64,000 nucleotides of DNA, taken from the NCBI RefSeq assembly GCF_000198775.1, contig NC_014722.1, forward strand, positions 1,805,386 through 1,869,385. Reading direction: 5' to 3'. A program made the translations under genes and the position numbers. This DNA is from Mycetohabitans rhizoxinica HKI 454 (GTDB lineage Bacteria; Pseudomonadota; Gammaproteobacteria; Burkholderiales; Burkholderiaceae). Under the pieces are notes generated by a model, which saw nothing but the letters and a program-made list of their open reading frames with translations, did no database searches and was not told the DNA's origin. Below are positions 9,252 to 18,635 of this stretch, in pieces. Each line of letters begins with the position of its first letter. The first letter of the stretch is position 1.

Positions 9252-10652
9252 TCACACGCGTCGCCATTCGGTCTTTCCGCCCGGTTTGTCTTCGAGCACG
9301 ACACCGGCCTCGAGCAATGCCGCCCGGATCCGATCTGCTTCGGCATAGTTCTTCGCGCGCTTGGCCTGCGCGCGGGCTTCGATTTGTTCATCGATCTGCG
9401 CGGCATCGAGCGGCGCCAGCTCATCCGTAGCGGGCGCGCGCGCCTGTAGATACTCGCGCGGATCGCGCCCGAGCATGCCCAGTACACCGGCCAGCCCCTT
9501 GAGCTGGCGTGCCAGCGCGGGATCGCCCGTACGGTTCAAGTCCGTGACCAAGTCGAACAACGCCGCGAACGCAACCGGTGTGTTGAAATCGTCGTTCATC
9601 GCGGCGCGGAATGCCGCCGCATGACGCTCGCTCCAGTCCAGCGCGCGATCATCCGGTGCAACATTCTTGAGCGCCGTATAGAGCCGGGTGAGCGCCGCGC
9701 GCGCGTCGTCCAGGTGCGAGTCACTATAATTCAGCGGTGAGCGATAATGCGCGCGCAGGATCAGCATTCGGATCACTTCGCCGTCATAGCGCTGCAATAC
9801 GTCGCGCAGCGTGAAAAAGTTGCCAAGCGATTTCGACATCTTTTCGTTGTCGACGTTGACGAACCCGTTGTGCAACCAGTAGTTAACGAAAGGCTGGCCA
9901 GTCACGCCCTCGCTCTGCGCGATCTCATTCTCGTGGTGAGGGAATTGTAGGTCCTGCCCGCCGCCGTGGATGTCAAACCGCTCGCCGAGCAACGCGCAAC
10001 TCATCGCTGAGCACTCGATGTGCCAGCCCGGTCGTCCGCGCCCCCATTTCGAATCCCAGCCGGTGTCAGGCGGCTCGCCGTCCTTTGAGCGCTTCCACAA
10101 CACGAAATCGAGCGGATCCTCCTTGGCGTCGTTCTGCGTGACGCGCTCGCCCGCGCGCAGGTCCTCAAGTGACTTGCCGGACAACTGGCCATATGCGGCA
10201 AACTTGCGCACTGAATAATTGACGTCGCCATCACGGCCCGAGTACGCATAGCCGTTACGCTCGAGCGCGTCAATCATGCCCAGCATCTGCGAAATGAATT
10301 GCGTGGCGCGCGGCTCATGGTCCGGGCGTTGGATGTTCAGCGCCGCCTCGTCCTCGTGCATCGCCGCGATGAAGCGTTCGGTCAGCGCGCGGATCGGCTC
10401 GCCGTTATCCACCGCGCGACGAATGATCTTGTCGTCGATGTCGGTAATGTTGCGCACATACGTGACACGATAGCCGAGCGTGCGCAGCCATCGCTGGATC
10501 ATGTCGAACACGACCATCAGTCGACCGTGACCGACATGGCAATAGTCGTAGACGGTCATCCCGCACACGTACATGCGTACTTCGCCGTCGTGCAGGGGAA
10601 CGAAGGTCTCTTTGTTGCGACTGAGCGTGTTGTATAGACGGAGTTGATCCAT
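9252..10652 (-). CDS. cysS: Cysteine--tRNA ligase
   Basis: Class I aminoacyl-tRNA synthetase charging tRNA-Cys. It starts [15 protein letters not shown], as this family does; an upstream ATG at 10703 would add 17 unlikely residues. Signatures are [17 protein letters not shown] (zinc cysteine and the HIGH-equivalent HVGH), GWHIECSAM (zinc site), [10 protein letters not shown] and [10 protein letters not shown] (KMSKS loop). The 466-residue length matches E. coli CysS (461). It is first in the minus-strand run and divergent from the TPR gene at 10897. Both need promoters in the 244-bp gap, where I do not see a clear one. Confidence 0.97.
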   Translation of the reverse strand: MDQLRLYNTLSRNKETFVPLHDGEVRMYVCGMTVYDYCHVGHGRLMVVFDMIQRWLRTLGYRVTYVRNITDIDDKIIRRAVDNGEPIRALTERFIAAMHEDEAALNIQRPDHEPRATQFISQMLGMIDALERNGYAYSGRDGDVNYSVRKFAAYGQLSGKSLEDLRAGERVTQNDAKEDPLDFVLWKRSKDGEPPDTGWDSKWGRGRPGWHIECSAMSCALLGERFDIHGGGQDLQFPHHENEIAQSEGVTGQPFVNYWLHNGFVNVDNEKMSKSLGNFFTLRDVLQRYDGEVIRMLILRAHYRSPLNYSDSHLDDARAALTRLYTALKNVAPDDRALDWSERHAAAFRAAMNDDFNTPVAFAALFDLVTDLNRTGDPALARQLKGLAGVLGMLGRDPREYLQARAPATDELAPLDAAQIDEQIEARAQAKRAKNYAEADRIRAALLEAGVVLEDKPGGKTEWRRV

Positions 10653-10896
10653 AGAAAAACGTTGCGTGCGCCGAGCGCTGTCAAACGCAGCCGGCCGCGA
10701 CACTCACGCGATACGCCACCGCTTCGCGCGAGAGCGCTGCACGGCCGCACGGCCGCCGACGTGATCCGTTCGGGGAATCGACTGGGTCGGATGCGACCAC
10801 GAATGCCACGAATGGCGCGAAGACCGTTGACTGTTCTCGGGAACAGCCGGACGTTTTGTTAGAATGGGCTGAAGTATAACACCGTGAAAAGAGCCT

Positions 10897-11619
10897 ATGA
10901 ACACGACTCGCAGTCGCATCGCGCTTGCGGCAATGAGCTTCTTGGTCGCCGGCGCAGCGCACGCGCAGATTTCGCCCCCCGTCGCCGACGGCACGCCCGA
11001 AATCGACGCCGCGATCGTGCAGCACGACTGGGCCGGGGCGCTCACGCGGCTCGACGAGCGCGTGCGCTCGCACCCGCGCGATGCGCAGGCGCGCTTCAAG
11101 CGCGCTAATGTGCTCGCGCAGTTGGGCCGCGACGACGACGCGATGGCCGCGTACACGGCGCTCACGCAGACCTATCCGGAACTGCCCGAACCGTACAATA
11201 ACCTGGCCGCGCTGTATGTGAAGCGCGGCAAACTGGATGAAGCCCGCGTGGTGCTCGAGACGGCGCTGCGCGCCAGTCCGGGCTATGCGCTCGCGCAAGC
11301 AAACCTGGGCGACATTTACCTGCGGCTGGCGGCGGAATCGTTCAAGCGCGCCAGCGCACTCGATCCACATGACACGTATTCAGCACGGCGCAGCCGGCAG
11401 ATTGTGCAACTGGTGAGCCCGCCGACGCGCACCGAGGCACGGCCTAGCGCCGCCGATGCCCCGCATGACGACAGCGATGCGCCAGCTGGCCGCGCGGTGG
11501 CTGCGCCAACCACGCCGCCACCGCAGGACGCGACACCGAACTTCCCGACGATCGTCCCGGGCACCAGCGCGGCACCTGCGCTCGCGCCCTATATGGCGCC
11601 GCAGACGGCACAACCTTGA
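10897..11619 (+). CDS. Exported tetratricopeptide-repeat protein
   Basis: A 240-residue protein with a signal peptide (about residues 1-24, cleavage probable after AHA, before QISPP). Two or three TPR units follow (about 40-165), including AQARFKRANVLAQLGRDDDA and PEPYNNLAALYVKRGKLDEA. The tail is Ala/Pro-rich and probably disordered. TPRs mediate protein-protein contacts; the partner is unknown. It precedes two cyclophilin genes on the same strand, a Burkholderia arrangement that suggests periplasmic co-expression. An in-frame alternative start is not obvious; the ATG follows GTGAAAAGAGCCT. Confidence 0.85.
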   Translation: MNTTRSRIALAAMSFLVAGAAHAQISPPVADGTPEIDAAIVQHDWAGALTRLDERVRSHPRDAQARFKRANVLAQLGRDDDAMAAYTALTQTYPELPEPYNNLAALYVKRGKLDEARVVLETALRASPGYALAQANLGDIYLRLAAESFKRASALDPHDTYSARRSRQIVQLVSPPTRTEARPSAADAPHDDSDAPAGRAVAAPTTPPPQDATPNFPTIVPGTSAAPALAPYMAPQTAQP

Positions 11620-11716
11620 TCCGTCCGCCCCGGCCCGCGCCGTCGCGGGTGTATTGCGCTGCACGCGGCGCACGAGGCGTTTTTTCAACCGATGCCCCCA
11701 ACACAGGAACCGAAAC

Positions 11717-12313
11717 ATGAAACTGCTGCTATCCGCGCTGCTTGGCACGGCGCTCATCGCGTCAGCGCCGGTGCATGCACAATCCCATGCCGGAACTCGC
11801 CAGGCGGGCGCAAGCCATCCGAACGTGCTGTTCAAGACGTCGATGGGCGAGATTCGCGTCGAACTGTATCCGGAAAAAGCACCACGCACAGTCGATAACT
11901 TCATCCAGTATGTGGCATCGGGCCAATACAACAACACGATCTTTCATCGCGTCATTCGCGGCTTCATGATTCAGGGCGGCGGCTTCACGCCGGAGATGGA
12001 GCAAAAGCCCACGCGAGCGCCGATCCCGCTGGAAAGCCGCAACGGGTTAAAGAACGCGACCGGTTCGATCGCGATGGCACGCACCAACGACCCGAACTCG
12101 GCGAGCGCCCAGTTCTTTATCAATACGGTCGATAATCCAAATCTCGATTACCCGAATCCTGATGGCCATGGCTACGCGGTATTCGGCAAAGTCATCTCCG
12201 GCTTGGATGTCGTCAAGAAGATCGAGGCGACGCCCACCGCCACACACGGCAGCTTTTCGGACGTGCCGCAAAAGCCCATCGTGATCCAATCGGCCACGGT
12301 GGTGTCCAAGTAA
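11717..12313 (+). CDS. ppiA: Periplasmic peptidyl-prolyl cis-trans isomerase (cyclophilin)
   Basis: Cyclophilin-type proline isomerase assisting protein folding in the periplasm. The 198-residue protein has a signal peptide, [21 protein letters not shown], which separates it from its cytoplasmic paralogue next door. Core motifs are [24 protein letters not shown] and [13 protein letters not shown]. The ATG at 11717 has AGGAAC upstream; the open frame extends further 5' only by overlap with the TPR gene. It lies between the TPR gene and ppiB. Confidence 0.93.
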   Translation: MKLLLSALLGTALIASAPVHAQSHAGTRQAGASHPNVLFKTSMGEIRVELYPEKAPRTVDNFIQYVASGQYNNTIFHRVIRGFMIQGGGFTPEMEQKPTRAPIPLESRNGLKNATGSIAMARTNDPNSASAQFFINTVDNPNLDYPNPDGHGYAVFGKVISGLDVVKKIEATPTATHGSFSDVPQKPIVIQSATVVSK

Positions 12314-12374
12314 GAACACGTTGCAGCGCAACCGGATTCAACCCTCATTCAACCAACACGCACAAGGAGCGAAC

Positions 12375-12866
12375 ATGGTCGAACTACACACGAATCACGG
12401 CGTCATCAAGCTGGAGTTGAACGCCGAAAAAGCGCCCAAGACGGTCGATAATTTCTTGAGCTATGTGAAGAAGGGGCACTATGACAACACGGTGTTCCAC
12501 CGCGTGATCAACGGCTTCATGATCCAGGGAGGCGGGTTCGAACCCGGCATGAAGCAAAAGCAGACCGATGCGCCGATCGACAACGAGGCGAACAACGGAC
12601 TGAAGAACGAGGTCGGCACGATTGCGATGGCACGCACCAACGATCCGCATTCGGCAAGCGCCCAGTTCTTCATCAACGTCAACGACAACGACTTCTTGAA
12701 TCACAGCGCACCGACGCCGCAAGGCTGGGGCTACACCGTGTTCGGCAAGGTGGTCGAAGGCATGGACGTGGTCGACACAATCAAGGCGGTGCGCACTGGC
12801 GCGCGTGGCTTTCACCAGGACGTGCCGCTAGAGGACGTCGTGATTGAGAAGGCCGTCATCGTCTGA
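12375..12866 (+). CDS. ppiB: Cytoplasmic peptidyl-prolyl cis-trans isomerase (cyclophilin)
   Basis: Second cyclophilin, 163 residues, without a signal peptide, so it acts in the cytoplasm. It has [37 protein letters not shown] and [16 protein letters not shown]. The start is set by AAGGAG seven bases before ATG at 12375. It is clearly a paralogue of the upstream gene and probably arose by tandem duplication, a common Burkholderia feature. Its 3' end abuts or overlaps lpxH, suggesting an operon. Confidence 0.95.
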   Translation: MVELHTNHGVIKLELNAEKAPKTVDNFLSYVKKGHYDNTVFHRVINGFMIQGGGFEPGMKQKQTDAPIDNEANNGLKNEVGTIAMARTNDPHSASAQFFINVNDNDFLNHSAPTPQGWGYTVFGKVVEGMDVVDTIKAVRTGARGFHQDVPLEDVVIEKAVIV

Positions 12867-13671
12867 GTCCGGGACGCGCGCGTTGAATCCCGCTGATAAC
12901 GGCGCCGCGTCGCGCGCGCTGCTGCTGATCTCCGACCTGCATCTGAGCGAGGCGCTGCCGCGTACCGTCGATGCGTTCGAGCATTTCATCCGCATCACCG
13001 CGCGCGACGCCGATTCGGTATTCATTCTCGGCGACTTGTTCGAGTATTGGATCGGCGACGAGATGCTCGCGTCGTCGTTTGCACGACATATCGCCGAGTT
13101 GATGCATACGCTATCCGAACGCGGCATCGCGCTGTACGTGATGCATGGCAACCGCGATTTCCTGCTCGGCCGCCGCTTCATGGCGGCTGCGGGCGCAATG
13201 CCGCTGCCTGATCCATTCGTCATCACCGCCTTTGGCGAGCGTATCGTCCTCACGCATGGCGACGCGCTGTGCACGGCCGATGTCGGCTACCAACGATTTC
13301 GCCGCGTCGCGCGCACTGCACTCGCGCAAAGCCTATTTCTCGCACTGCCGTTGCGCTGGCGTGAAAGGGTCGGCGAGCGCATGCGACGCAAGAGCCTCGC
13401 CCGACCGGCGCAACCGTCGCCGCGATATGACGCGACACCTGACGCGCTCGCCCGCCTGTTCGCCGCGACCCATACCCGCACGATGATCCATGGCCACACG
13501 CATTTGCCCGCTTGCCATCACCAGCATGGCACCGCGCGCTGGGTGCTGCCAGACTGGGAGCTAGACCACGGTGCACCGCGTGGCGGTTACCTGAGGATCG
13601 ACGCAGATGGCATCCGCGCACTGCCGCTCGATGTCTGCGGCGGCCCGACGCCGGCTACTTGTTTTGAATGA
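12844..13671 (+). CDS. lpxH: UDP-2,3-diacylglucosamine diphosphatase
   Basis: Hydrolyses UDP-2,3-diacylglucosamine to lipid X in lipid A synthesis, at the cytoplasmic face of the inner membrane. The calcineurin-like metallophosphoesterase motifs are complete: [41 protein letters not shown] and MIHGHTHLP. The longest frame starts at a TTG (12844) inside the end of ppiB. A TTG at 12883 preceded by GGGA would start [15 protein letters not shown] and is a reasonable alternative. The 3' end overlaps the end of the convergent cysE gene by 17 bp. Confidence 0.93.
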   Translation: MRRPSSSESGTRALNPADNGAASRALLLISDLHLSEALPRTVDAFEHFIRITARDADSVFILGDLFEYWIGDEMLASSFARHIAELMHTLSERGIALYVMHGNRDFLLGRRFMAAAGAMPLPDPFVITAFGERIVLTHGDALCTADVGYQRFRRVARTALAQSLFLALPLRWRERVGERMRRKSLARPAQPSPRYDATPDALARLFAATHTRTMIHGHTHLPACHHQHGTARWVLPDWELDHGAPRGGYLRIDADGIRALPLDVCGGPTPATCFE

Positions 13672-14452
13672 CCTCGCCGAGCTTACGCAGGTCCGCGATG
13701 CTGGCCTGGCACCCATCGAGTTGTTCTAGACGCGCACCCAGGCGCTCGAGCGCTGCCACCAACTCGTCGATCCGACCCGACTGCTGCGCGGCATGATCGA
13801 TCAGTCCGTGAATCGCTAGCGACATTGGGTCGTCGGCGTTCGGCATCAAGCCATACGCAACAAAGGGTTGTTGCAACGGCATGCCTTCATGCTTGCCGCC
13901 CACCCCGTTGACGGGCGTGGCGCCGGGCGATGGCACGTTGGGCACAATCACGCGCACCGGATTGCCGACCACCGTCGCTCCGGCGGGCACCGGCTTCACC
14001 ACCACCGCATTGGACCCAATCTTCGCGCCCTCGCCGACCGTGAAACCACCGAGCACTTGCGCGTTCGCGCCGACGATCACGCCGGCTTGCAGCGTCGGGT
14101 GCCGCTTGGCGCCGCGCGACAACGACGTGCCCCCCAACGTGACGCCTTGATAAATCGTGCAATCGTCCCCCACTTCGGCCGTTTCGCCAATCACGACACC
14201 CATCCCGTGATCGATAAAAACCCGTCGGCCGATGGTCGCGCCCGGATGAATCTCGATACCGGTAAAAAACCGCCCCAGGTGCGACACGAAGCGCCCGAGC
14301 CAACGCCACCCCGCCCGCCAGCAACGGTGCGCGAGCCAGTGGAACATCAGTGCGTGCAACCCGGGGTAACAGGTCAGTACCTCCCACGTGCCGCGCGCAG
14401 CAGGATCCTTCTGGCGGATAGTGGCGATGTCTTCGCGAAGTTTGTCGAACAT
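13655..14452 (-). CDS. cysE: Serine O-acetyltransferase
   Basis: Acetylates L-serine with acetyl-CoA, the committed step to cysteine. The N-terminal helical domain ([19 protein letters not shown]) is followed by a left-handed beta-helix of hexapeptide repeats with the conserved [20 protein letters not shown] and GETAEVGDD. The catalytic His-Asp pair ([10 protein letters not shown]) is visible. At 265 residues it is slightly short of E. coli CysE (273) and ends in an additional helical, probably coiled-coil tail (about 210-260), so feedback inhibition by cysteine may differ from E. coli. It converges on lpxH and lies downstream of trmJ on the minus strand. Confidence 0.95.
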   Translation of the reverse strand: MFDKLREDIATIRQKDPAARGTWEVLTCYPGLHALMFHWLAHRCWRAGWRWLGRFVSHLGRFFTGIEIHPGATIGRRVFIDHGMGVVIGETAEVGDDCTIYQGVTLGGTSLSRGAKRHPTLQAGVIVGANAQVLGGFTVGEGAKIGSNAVVVKPVPAGATVVGNPVRVIVPNVPSPGATPVNGVGGKHEGMPLQQPFVAYGLMPNADDPMSLAIHGLIDHAAQQSGRIDELVAALERLGARLEQLDGCQASIADLRKLGEVIQNK

Positions 14453-14528
14453 AGCGAGTCACAGAGCCTAGGCGGGTCATTGTATTGAGAGTGCGCGCCG
14501 GCAGCGCGCCAGATCCAACACGCGGCCA

Positions 14529-15485
14529 CTACCGATCGTCGCCACGCAAGCCCTGCGACTTCAGCAAAATATGCTTGGCGATACCTCGCACGATATTGAC
14601 TTCCTCGCGCTCCAGGCCAGCCCGCGCAAACAACCGGCGCAGCCGTGGCATCAGCTTCTTCGGACTGGCGGGATCAAGGAAATCCAGCGCGATCAGCGCA
14701 TTCTCCAGATGCACGAACATGCGCTCGATTTCGTCATGCGGCGCCAGCGGTGAGGCCACGCCGGCGGGTGGCGTCTGCGGCGCGGTGTCCAATAGCGCCA
14801 GCCGCAATTCGTAAGCGAGCACTTGGACCGCTTGCGCGAGATTCAGCGAACTATAGGCGGGATTGGCCGGGATATGCGCTAACACGTTGCAGCGCTCGAC
14901 GTCGGCATTGGACAGTCCCGTGCGCTCGTTGCCGAACACCAGTGCAATGTCGCCGGCCGCCGCTAAACCGCGGGCGCGCAACGCGAGCGCGCGGGGCGCT
15001 AGCGTCGGCGGCCCCCACTCGCGCTCGCGCGCAGTCAGCGCCACGGACCAGTGAACGCCGGCCAACGCATCGGCCAGCGTGGGCACGACATGCGCGGCCG
15101 CCAACACGTCGTCCGCGCCGCTGGCCATCGCCTGCGCGTCGGGGTGGGTGCGTACCGCCTCGAGCCGCGGGGCGACCAGCACAAGCCGGGAAAAACCCAT
15201 TGTCTTCAACGCGCGGGCCGCCGCGCCGACATTGCCGGGATGGCTTGGCTCGACGAGCACGAAGCGCACCGACGTAAAGCCGCCCACCCAAGACGTCGAG
15301 TCATCGCACAGGGGCGAAGGCGCCTCAGCCGGGCGCGAGCCTACTGGAGGCGGGCTTACTGGAGACAGGCCTACCGGAGACGAGCCTACTGGAGACAAGT
15401 CTACCGGGGACGAGTCTGCCGAAGACAAGCCTGTCGGGAACGAGCCTGTCGGGGACAAACCGAGTGGAGTGACACTGTGATTCAC
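14529..15485 (-). CDS. trmJ: tRNA (cytidine/uridine-32 2'-O)-methyltransferase
   Basis: SPOUT-class methyltransferase that 2'-O-methylates position 32 of tRNAs. The catalytic domain (about residues 70-235) starts RFVLVEPSHPGNVGAAARAL, with VFGNERTGLSN and the knot region IPANPAYSSLNLAQAVQVLAYEL. The C-terminal helical extension of TrmJ is present. The first about 60 residues are unusual: they are a run of five-residue repeats of the type SPVGS or SPTGS, encoded by 15-bp tandem DNA repeats, and are not part of the known fold. The true start could be inside or after the repeat, but the frame is open throughout. Confidence 0.92.
   Translation of the reverse strand: MNHSVTPLGLSPTGSFPTGLSSADSSPVDLSPVGSSPVGLSPVSPPPVGSRPAEAPSPLCDDSTSWVGGFTSVRFVLVEPSHPGNVGAAARALKTMGFSRLVLVAPRLEAVRTHPDAQAMASGADDVLAAAHVVPTLADALAGVHWSVALTAREREWGPPTLAPRALALRARGLAAAGDIALVFGNERTGLSNADVERCNVLAHIPANPAYSSLNLAQAVQVLAYELRLALLDTAPQTPPAGVASPLAPHDEIERMFVHLENALIALDFLDPASPKKLMPRLRRLFARAGLEREEVNIVRGIAKHILLKSQGLRGDDR
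15337..15456. repeat. 15-bp tandem repeat (8 degenerate units) in the 5' end of trmJ
   Basis: Eight consecutive 15-bp units resemble GAGCCTACTGGAGAC. The phase is a multiple of three, so the trmJ frame stays open and the protein gains a five-residue Ser/Pro repeat per unit. Unit divergence rises toward the trmJ start codon. Confidence 0.88.
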
Positions 15486-15699
15486 GATTCAGATTCGATG
15501 ACCAAGGACTTCAATGGTATCGCGAGTGCGGCGGCGCGGAACATGCGCCAACGCGCAGTGGCGCTTGCTGATAAAATAACGAATTCATCATGCCGCCGCA
15601 CGACCGACGTGCTGGCGCGCGTCGTTCTTGCTCAATTCGTCAGCTCTGGCCGCGCGGGATCGCGCCGCGGCAGTTGCCTCGTGCCCAAGGAAAAAGCCC

Positions 15700-16500
15700 A
15701 TGCATCCGATGCTCAACACCGCTGTCAAGGCCGCGCGCCGCGCCGGACAGATCATCAACCGCGCGTCGCTGGACGTCGACCTGCTGCAAGTGACCCAGAA
15801 GCAGCACAACGATTTCGTCACCGAGGTCGACAAGGCAGCCGAGGCAGCGATCATTGAGATATTGCACACCGCGTACCCCGACCATGGGTTTCTCGCGGAG
15901 GAGTCGGGGGCTAGCGCCAGCGAATCCGAATATCTGTGGATCATCGATCCGCTGGACGGCACAACGAACTTCATCCATGGCTTCCCGCAATACTGTGTGT
16001 CGATCGCGCTTGCCCATCGCGGCGTCGTCACGCAGGCGGTGGTCTACGACCCGGCACGCAATGATTTATTCACCGCATCACGTGGCCGTGGTGCGTTCCT
16101 CAACGACCGGCGCATCCGCGTGTCACGGCGCGACCGCCTGGCCGACGGGTTGATCGGCACCGGTTTTCCATTCCGCGATCAGAGCGGTCTAGACGAGTAC
16201 CTAAAGCTATTCAGCGAAATGACACGTGCGTGCGCCGGCCTGCGTCGGCCGGGCGCGGCCGCGCTAGATCTTGCGTATGTAGCCGCCGGCCGCTATGACG
16301 GCTTCTTCGAGCAAGGCATTCAACCGTGGGACGTCGCGGCCGGCAGCCTGCTCGTCACCGAAGCGGGGGGGTTGATCGGCAACTACACCGGGGATTCAAA
16401 CTTCCTGTACCAACATGAAATTGTCGCCGGCAATCCGAAGCAGTATGCGCAGATGGTACAGATCTTGAAGCCGTACAGCCGGGTGGGAACGGCGGCCTGA
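15700..16500 (+). CDS. suhB: Inositol-1-monophosphatase family protein
   Basis: Mg-dependent phosphatase of the inositol monophosphatase family, 266 residues. SuhB also takes part in rRNA transcription antitermination in E. coli. Motifs are [14 protein letters not shown], the metal-binding FLAEESGA and [15 protein letters not shown], and [15 protein letters not shown] near the C-terminus. The ATG at 15700 follows AAGGAAAAAGCCC, and [16 protein letters not shown] is the standard N-terminus; the open frame upstream is not used. It is divergent from trmJ, with a 214-bp gap that includes trmJ's promoter. Confidence 0.95.
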   Translation: MHPMLNTAVKAARRAGQIINRASLDVDLLQVTQKQHNDFVTEVDKAAEAAIIEILHTAYPDHGFLAEESGASASESEYLWIIDPLDGTTNFIHGFPQYCVSIALAHRGVVTQAVVYDPARNDLFTASRGRGAFLNDRRIRVSRRDRLADGLIGTGFPFRDQSGLDEYLKLFSEMTRACAGLRRPGAAALDLAYVAAGRYDGFFEQGIQPWDVAAGSLLVTEAGGLIGNYTGDSNFLYQHEIVAGNPKQYAQMVQILKPYSRVGTAA

Positions 16501-16517
16501 ACCGTATAAAGGGAACA

Positions 16518-16543
16518 GTCGCGGGTGCGCGTACACCCGCGAC
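16518..16543 (+). terminator. Hairpin downstream of suhB, possible terminator
   Basis: A perfect 10-bp inverted repeat (16518-16527 with 16534-16543, loop CGCGTA) starts 17 bases after the suhB stop. It has no clear T-tract, so factor-independent termination is uncertain, but the position fits separation of suhB from the next promoter. Confidence 0.45.
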
Positions 16544-16592
16544 TTCCGGCGTTCTGCCCTCGGCGCGTTGCGCTGGATCGAAAAAGTACCCG

Positions 16593-16653
16593 TTCGCGAC
16601 CTGGCCAACCGCTTCGGATATCGACTGCGCGAAGAGCATCCATGCTACATCCT
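16593..16653 (+). promoter_or_regulatory. hrpII/PIP-box promoter (TTCGC-N15-TTCGG-N30-CATCCT)
   Basis: TTCGC at 16593-16597 and TTCGG at 16613-16617 are separated by exactly 15 bases. They are followed after exactly 30 bases by CATCCT (16648-16653), which fits the YANNNT -10-like element. This is the plant-inducible-promoter or hrpII architecture recognised by HrpB/HrpX-type AraC activators in Ralstonia, Xanthomonas and Burkholderia-type Hrp systems. The ATG of the next gene is 53 bases downstream of the -10 element. The pattern was found by eye; I did not estimate its genome-wide background. Confidence 0.75.
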
Positions 16654-16705
16654 TTGATGCTTCCGTATCTCGACATCGCGCCGCACGCGCCGCAGCCCCT
16701 AAACC

Positions 16706-18634
16706 ATGACGATTCGCCGACACTCGCTTGCCGACGCAGCGCAGTCCACTAGCCCTCCACCCTGCGTCGCTCAATCCTCAACCCAGACGCCGGGTCGCAT
16801 CACAGCTAATCGCGCGCCCATGCCCAATCCGGCACTTCGCGATATCGGCTCGATACCACCCTCTTCGTCCCGCGTGGCAAACACCGCCGGCTGCCCTAAG
16901 CCAAGCATGCTGGATGATGCAACAAAAAAACTGGCGAGCGAGCTGTCGCCATGCTTAGCTGTGCTGCGAGACATAGAACTGTTACGCAAAAAGCAGCGAG
17001 ATGCCGCACGCGTGTTCCTGAGCGCCCACTCGCCGACAAACGATCTTTTTGCCATGAAGGCAGAGATCAGCCGCGTTGAAGAGTCGATACACACGTTCAC
17101 CAAGCTTTGCGCCGACCCGTCTACCGCGAAAGCGCTCAAAGCGCTACAACTGAAGGATATTACCAACGCCGCGCATGCATACCTGACGCTGACCCAGGCC
17201 GCGATAGCATCGCTTCAGGACGAAGTCGGGATATCGCGCCCAAGTCTGGGGAGTCATTTGTCCATGAGCGGTCTATTTCCCGCTCGGGAAATCCCGGCCG
17301 CAGACGAAAACCTAAAGGCGCAGATCAGCGCGCTGCGGGCACGAAGACAAAACCTGATTGAAGCGCAACGTCTACTGGGCGAACTGCCGCCAACATTTTG
17401 GAAAGCAATGGTTGGTCAAGCCATGGCAAGCGCCGACCCGTCTCGCCCTCCGTTCGCGGCAACATCGTTGTACATGGGCAAAGACGAGATGATCCGCCGC
17501 GCAGCGGACGAAATCGACCAGGTATCAATTCAAATTTGGACAAAATCGTTTTCTCTCAGTTCGTCCACACCCCCTCGGGCGCTCGATGGTCATTGGAAAC
17601 TGCCCAATTTTTCGCTCTCCGAAACGTCGCATGCCGAACCCCAACCCGCCGCCTCTGCGGCAGGACAACCGCCCTACAGCAACATCCGGTTGCCAATGCC
17701 CTTACGGCCTAAGCTACAAACATGGCTTGCCGACAACTCAGCGTGCGTGAAGGAGCTGACACTTGCATTGGACGAAATAGCTCAATCTGCACTGCCTCAG
17801 CGTACGAGCCAACGCTCCCCGTTAAGGATGCAGCGCGGGCAAGCCAATCGTGAACTATCAATGGGACGCTATCGCAACGCCCGCCTTGGCACGATACGGC
17901 ACAACGCGCTGATGGTGACCCAGTACTGGCACGCCTATCATCTCGGCGCGCGAGACGACGCACATAGGGCATCAAACGAATATGACGGACTTTCGCTCGA
18001 GACATGGAGCGCCGGCTACGCGGCGCTGCTATGTTCGATCATGAACTCGTTATGGGAAAACCCGCTGCGCCCGCCCCTGTTGGATCCTGCAGCCGAACAG
18101 CAGTTCGTCCTGCGACTGATCGAGGAAACCAAGGTGGCGTCGGCGCTATTGGCGCACGTCGCTGCCAACCGGGATAAAAAGAACGACGAGCCGGACCAGG
18201 ATACCGAATTTTGCACGGCAATGCTCAATGGCATCGCCACCCACACGCATGCCGTCAGCCAAAAGCTGCAAGCATGGATCGAAGAACAACAAATCTTCTC
18301 GCGGCCCGGCCAATCGGCGCGTCGTGTCAGCACGGCCCAGAGCAGCGTCGGCAAACGCGACGAGGAAGCCGAAACCGCATTGCTCAGGCAATGGCTGCAG
18401 CCTTTCAAGAATGCGTACTTTGCCGATCGCTCCGTGCAGGATATCGAGGCCGGGATCCAGACGATACTTAAAAACATCGTGTACGCGCACGATGTCGGAT
18501 CGACCGATCACGACTGGCTGGAGCAAAGCAAGCAGTCCGCGCAACCGTCCAGATCCAAAGGCAAGAAGAAAAAAGCGCGTAAAGCCAAGTCCACACGCAT
18601 GGACACTGCCGCTACGGACGCCCACCCCGGCTGA
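16706..18634 (+). CDS. Unknown protein, candidate type III secreted effector (5' portion)
   Basis: A 642-residue product of no family I recognise. The first 60 residues are rich in Ser, Pro, Ala and Thr and poor in acidic residues, with Ile at position 3; this composition is typical of type III secretion signals. The rest is mostly helical, with likely coiled-coil stretches (about 75-125 and 205-230). Near the end lies a lysine cluster, KGKKKKARKAK (about residues 616-626), which resembles a nuclear targeting signal if the protein enters a eukaryotic host. The frame ends at 18634, but similar coding character continues in the +1 frame to 19526. An hrpII/PIP-box promoter lies directly upstream. 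GC content and codon use look less extreme than in suhB and mutS on either side. Effector status is inference. Confidence 0.75.
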   Translation: MTIRRHSLADAAQSTSPPPCVAQSSTQTPGRITANRAPMPNPALRDIGSIPPSSSRVANTAGCPKPSMLDDATKKLASELSPCLAVLRDIELLRKKQRDAARVFLSAHSPTNDLFAMKAEISRVEESIHTFTKLCADPSTAKALKALQLKDITNAAHAYLTLTQAAIASLQDEVGISRPSLGSHLSMSGLFPAREIPAADENLKAQISALRARRQNLIEAQRLLGELPPTFWKAMVGQAMASADPSRPPFAATSLYMGKDEMIRRAADEIDQVSIQIWTKSFSLSSSTPPRALDGHWKLPNFSLSETSHAEPQPAASAAGQPPYSNIRLPMPLRPKLQTWLADNSACVKELTLALDEIAQSALPQRTSQRSPLRMQRGQANRELSMGRYRNARLGTIRHNALMVTQYWHAYHLGARDDAHRASNEYDGLSLETWSAGYAALLCSIMNSLWENPLRPPLLDPAAEQQFVLRLIEETKVASALLAHVAANRDKKNDEPDQDTEFCTAMLNGIATHTHAVSQKLQAWIEEQQIFSRPGQSARRVSTAQSSVGKRDEEAETALLRQWLQPFKNAYFADRSVQDIEAGIQTILKNIVYAHDVGSTDHDWLEQSKQSAQPSRSKGKKKKARKAKSTRMDTAATDAHPG

Positions 18635-18635
18635 G

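Noticed and set aside
18560..18580. A-rich slippery run (AAGAAGAAAAAAGCG) as a -1 programmed frameshift site in the candidate effector
   Set aside because: The downstream frame is +1, not -1, and the A run is not in the A-AAA-AAG register needed for classical -1 slippage. The CCCC run near the stop is a better joint.
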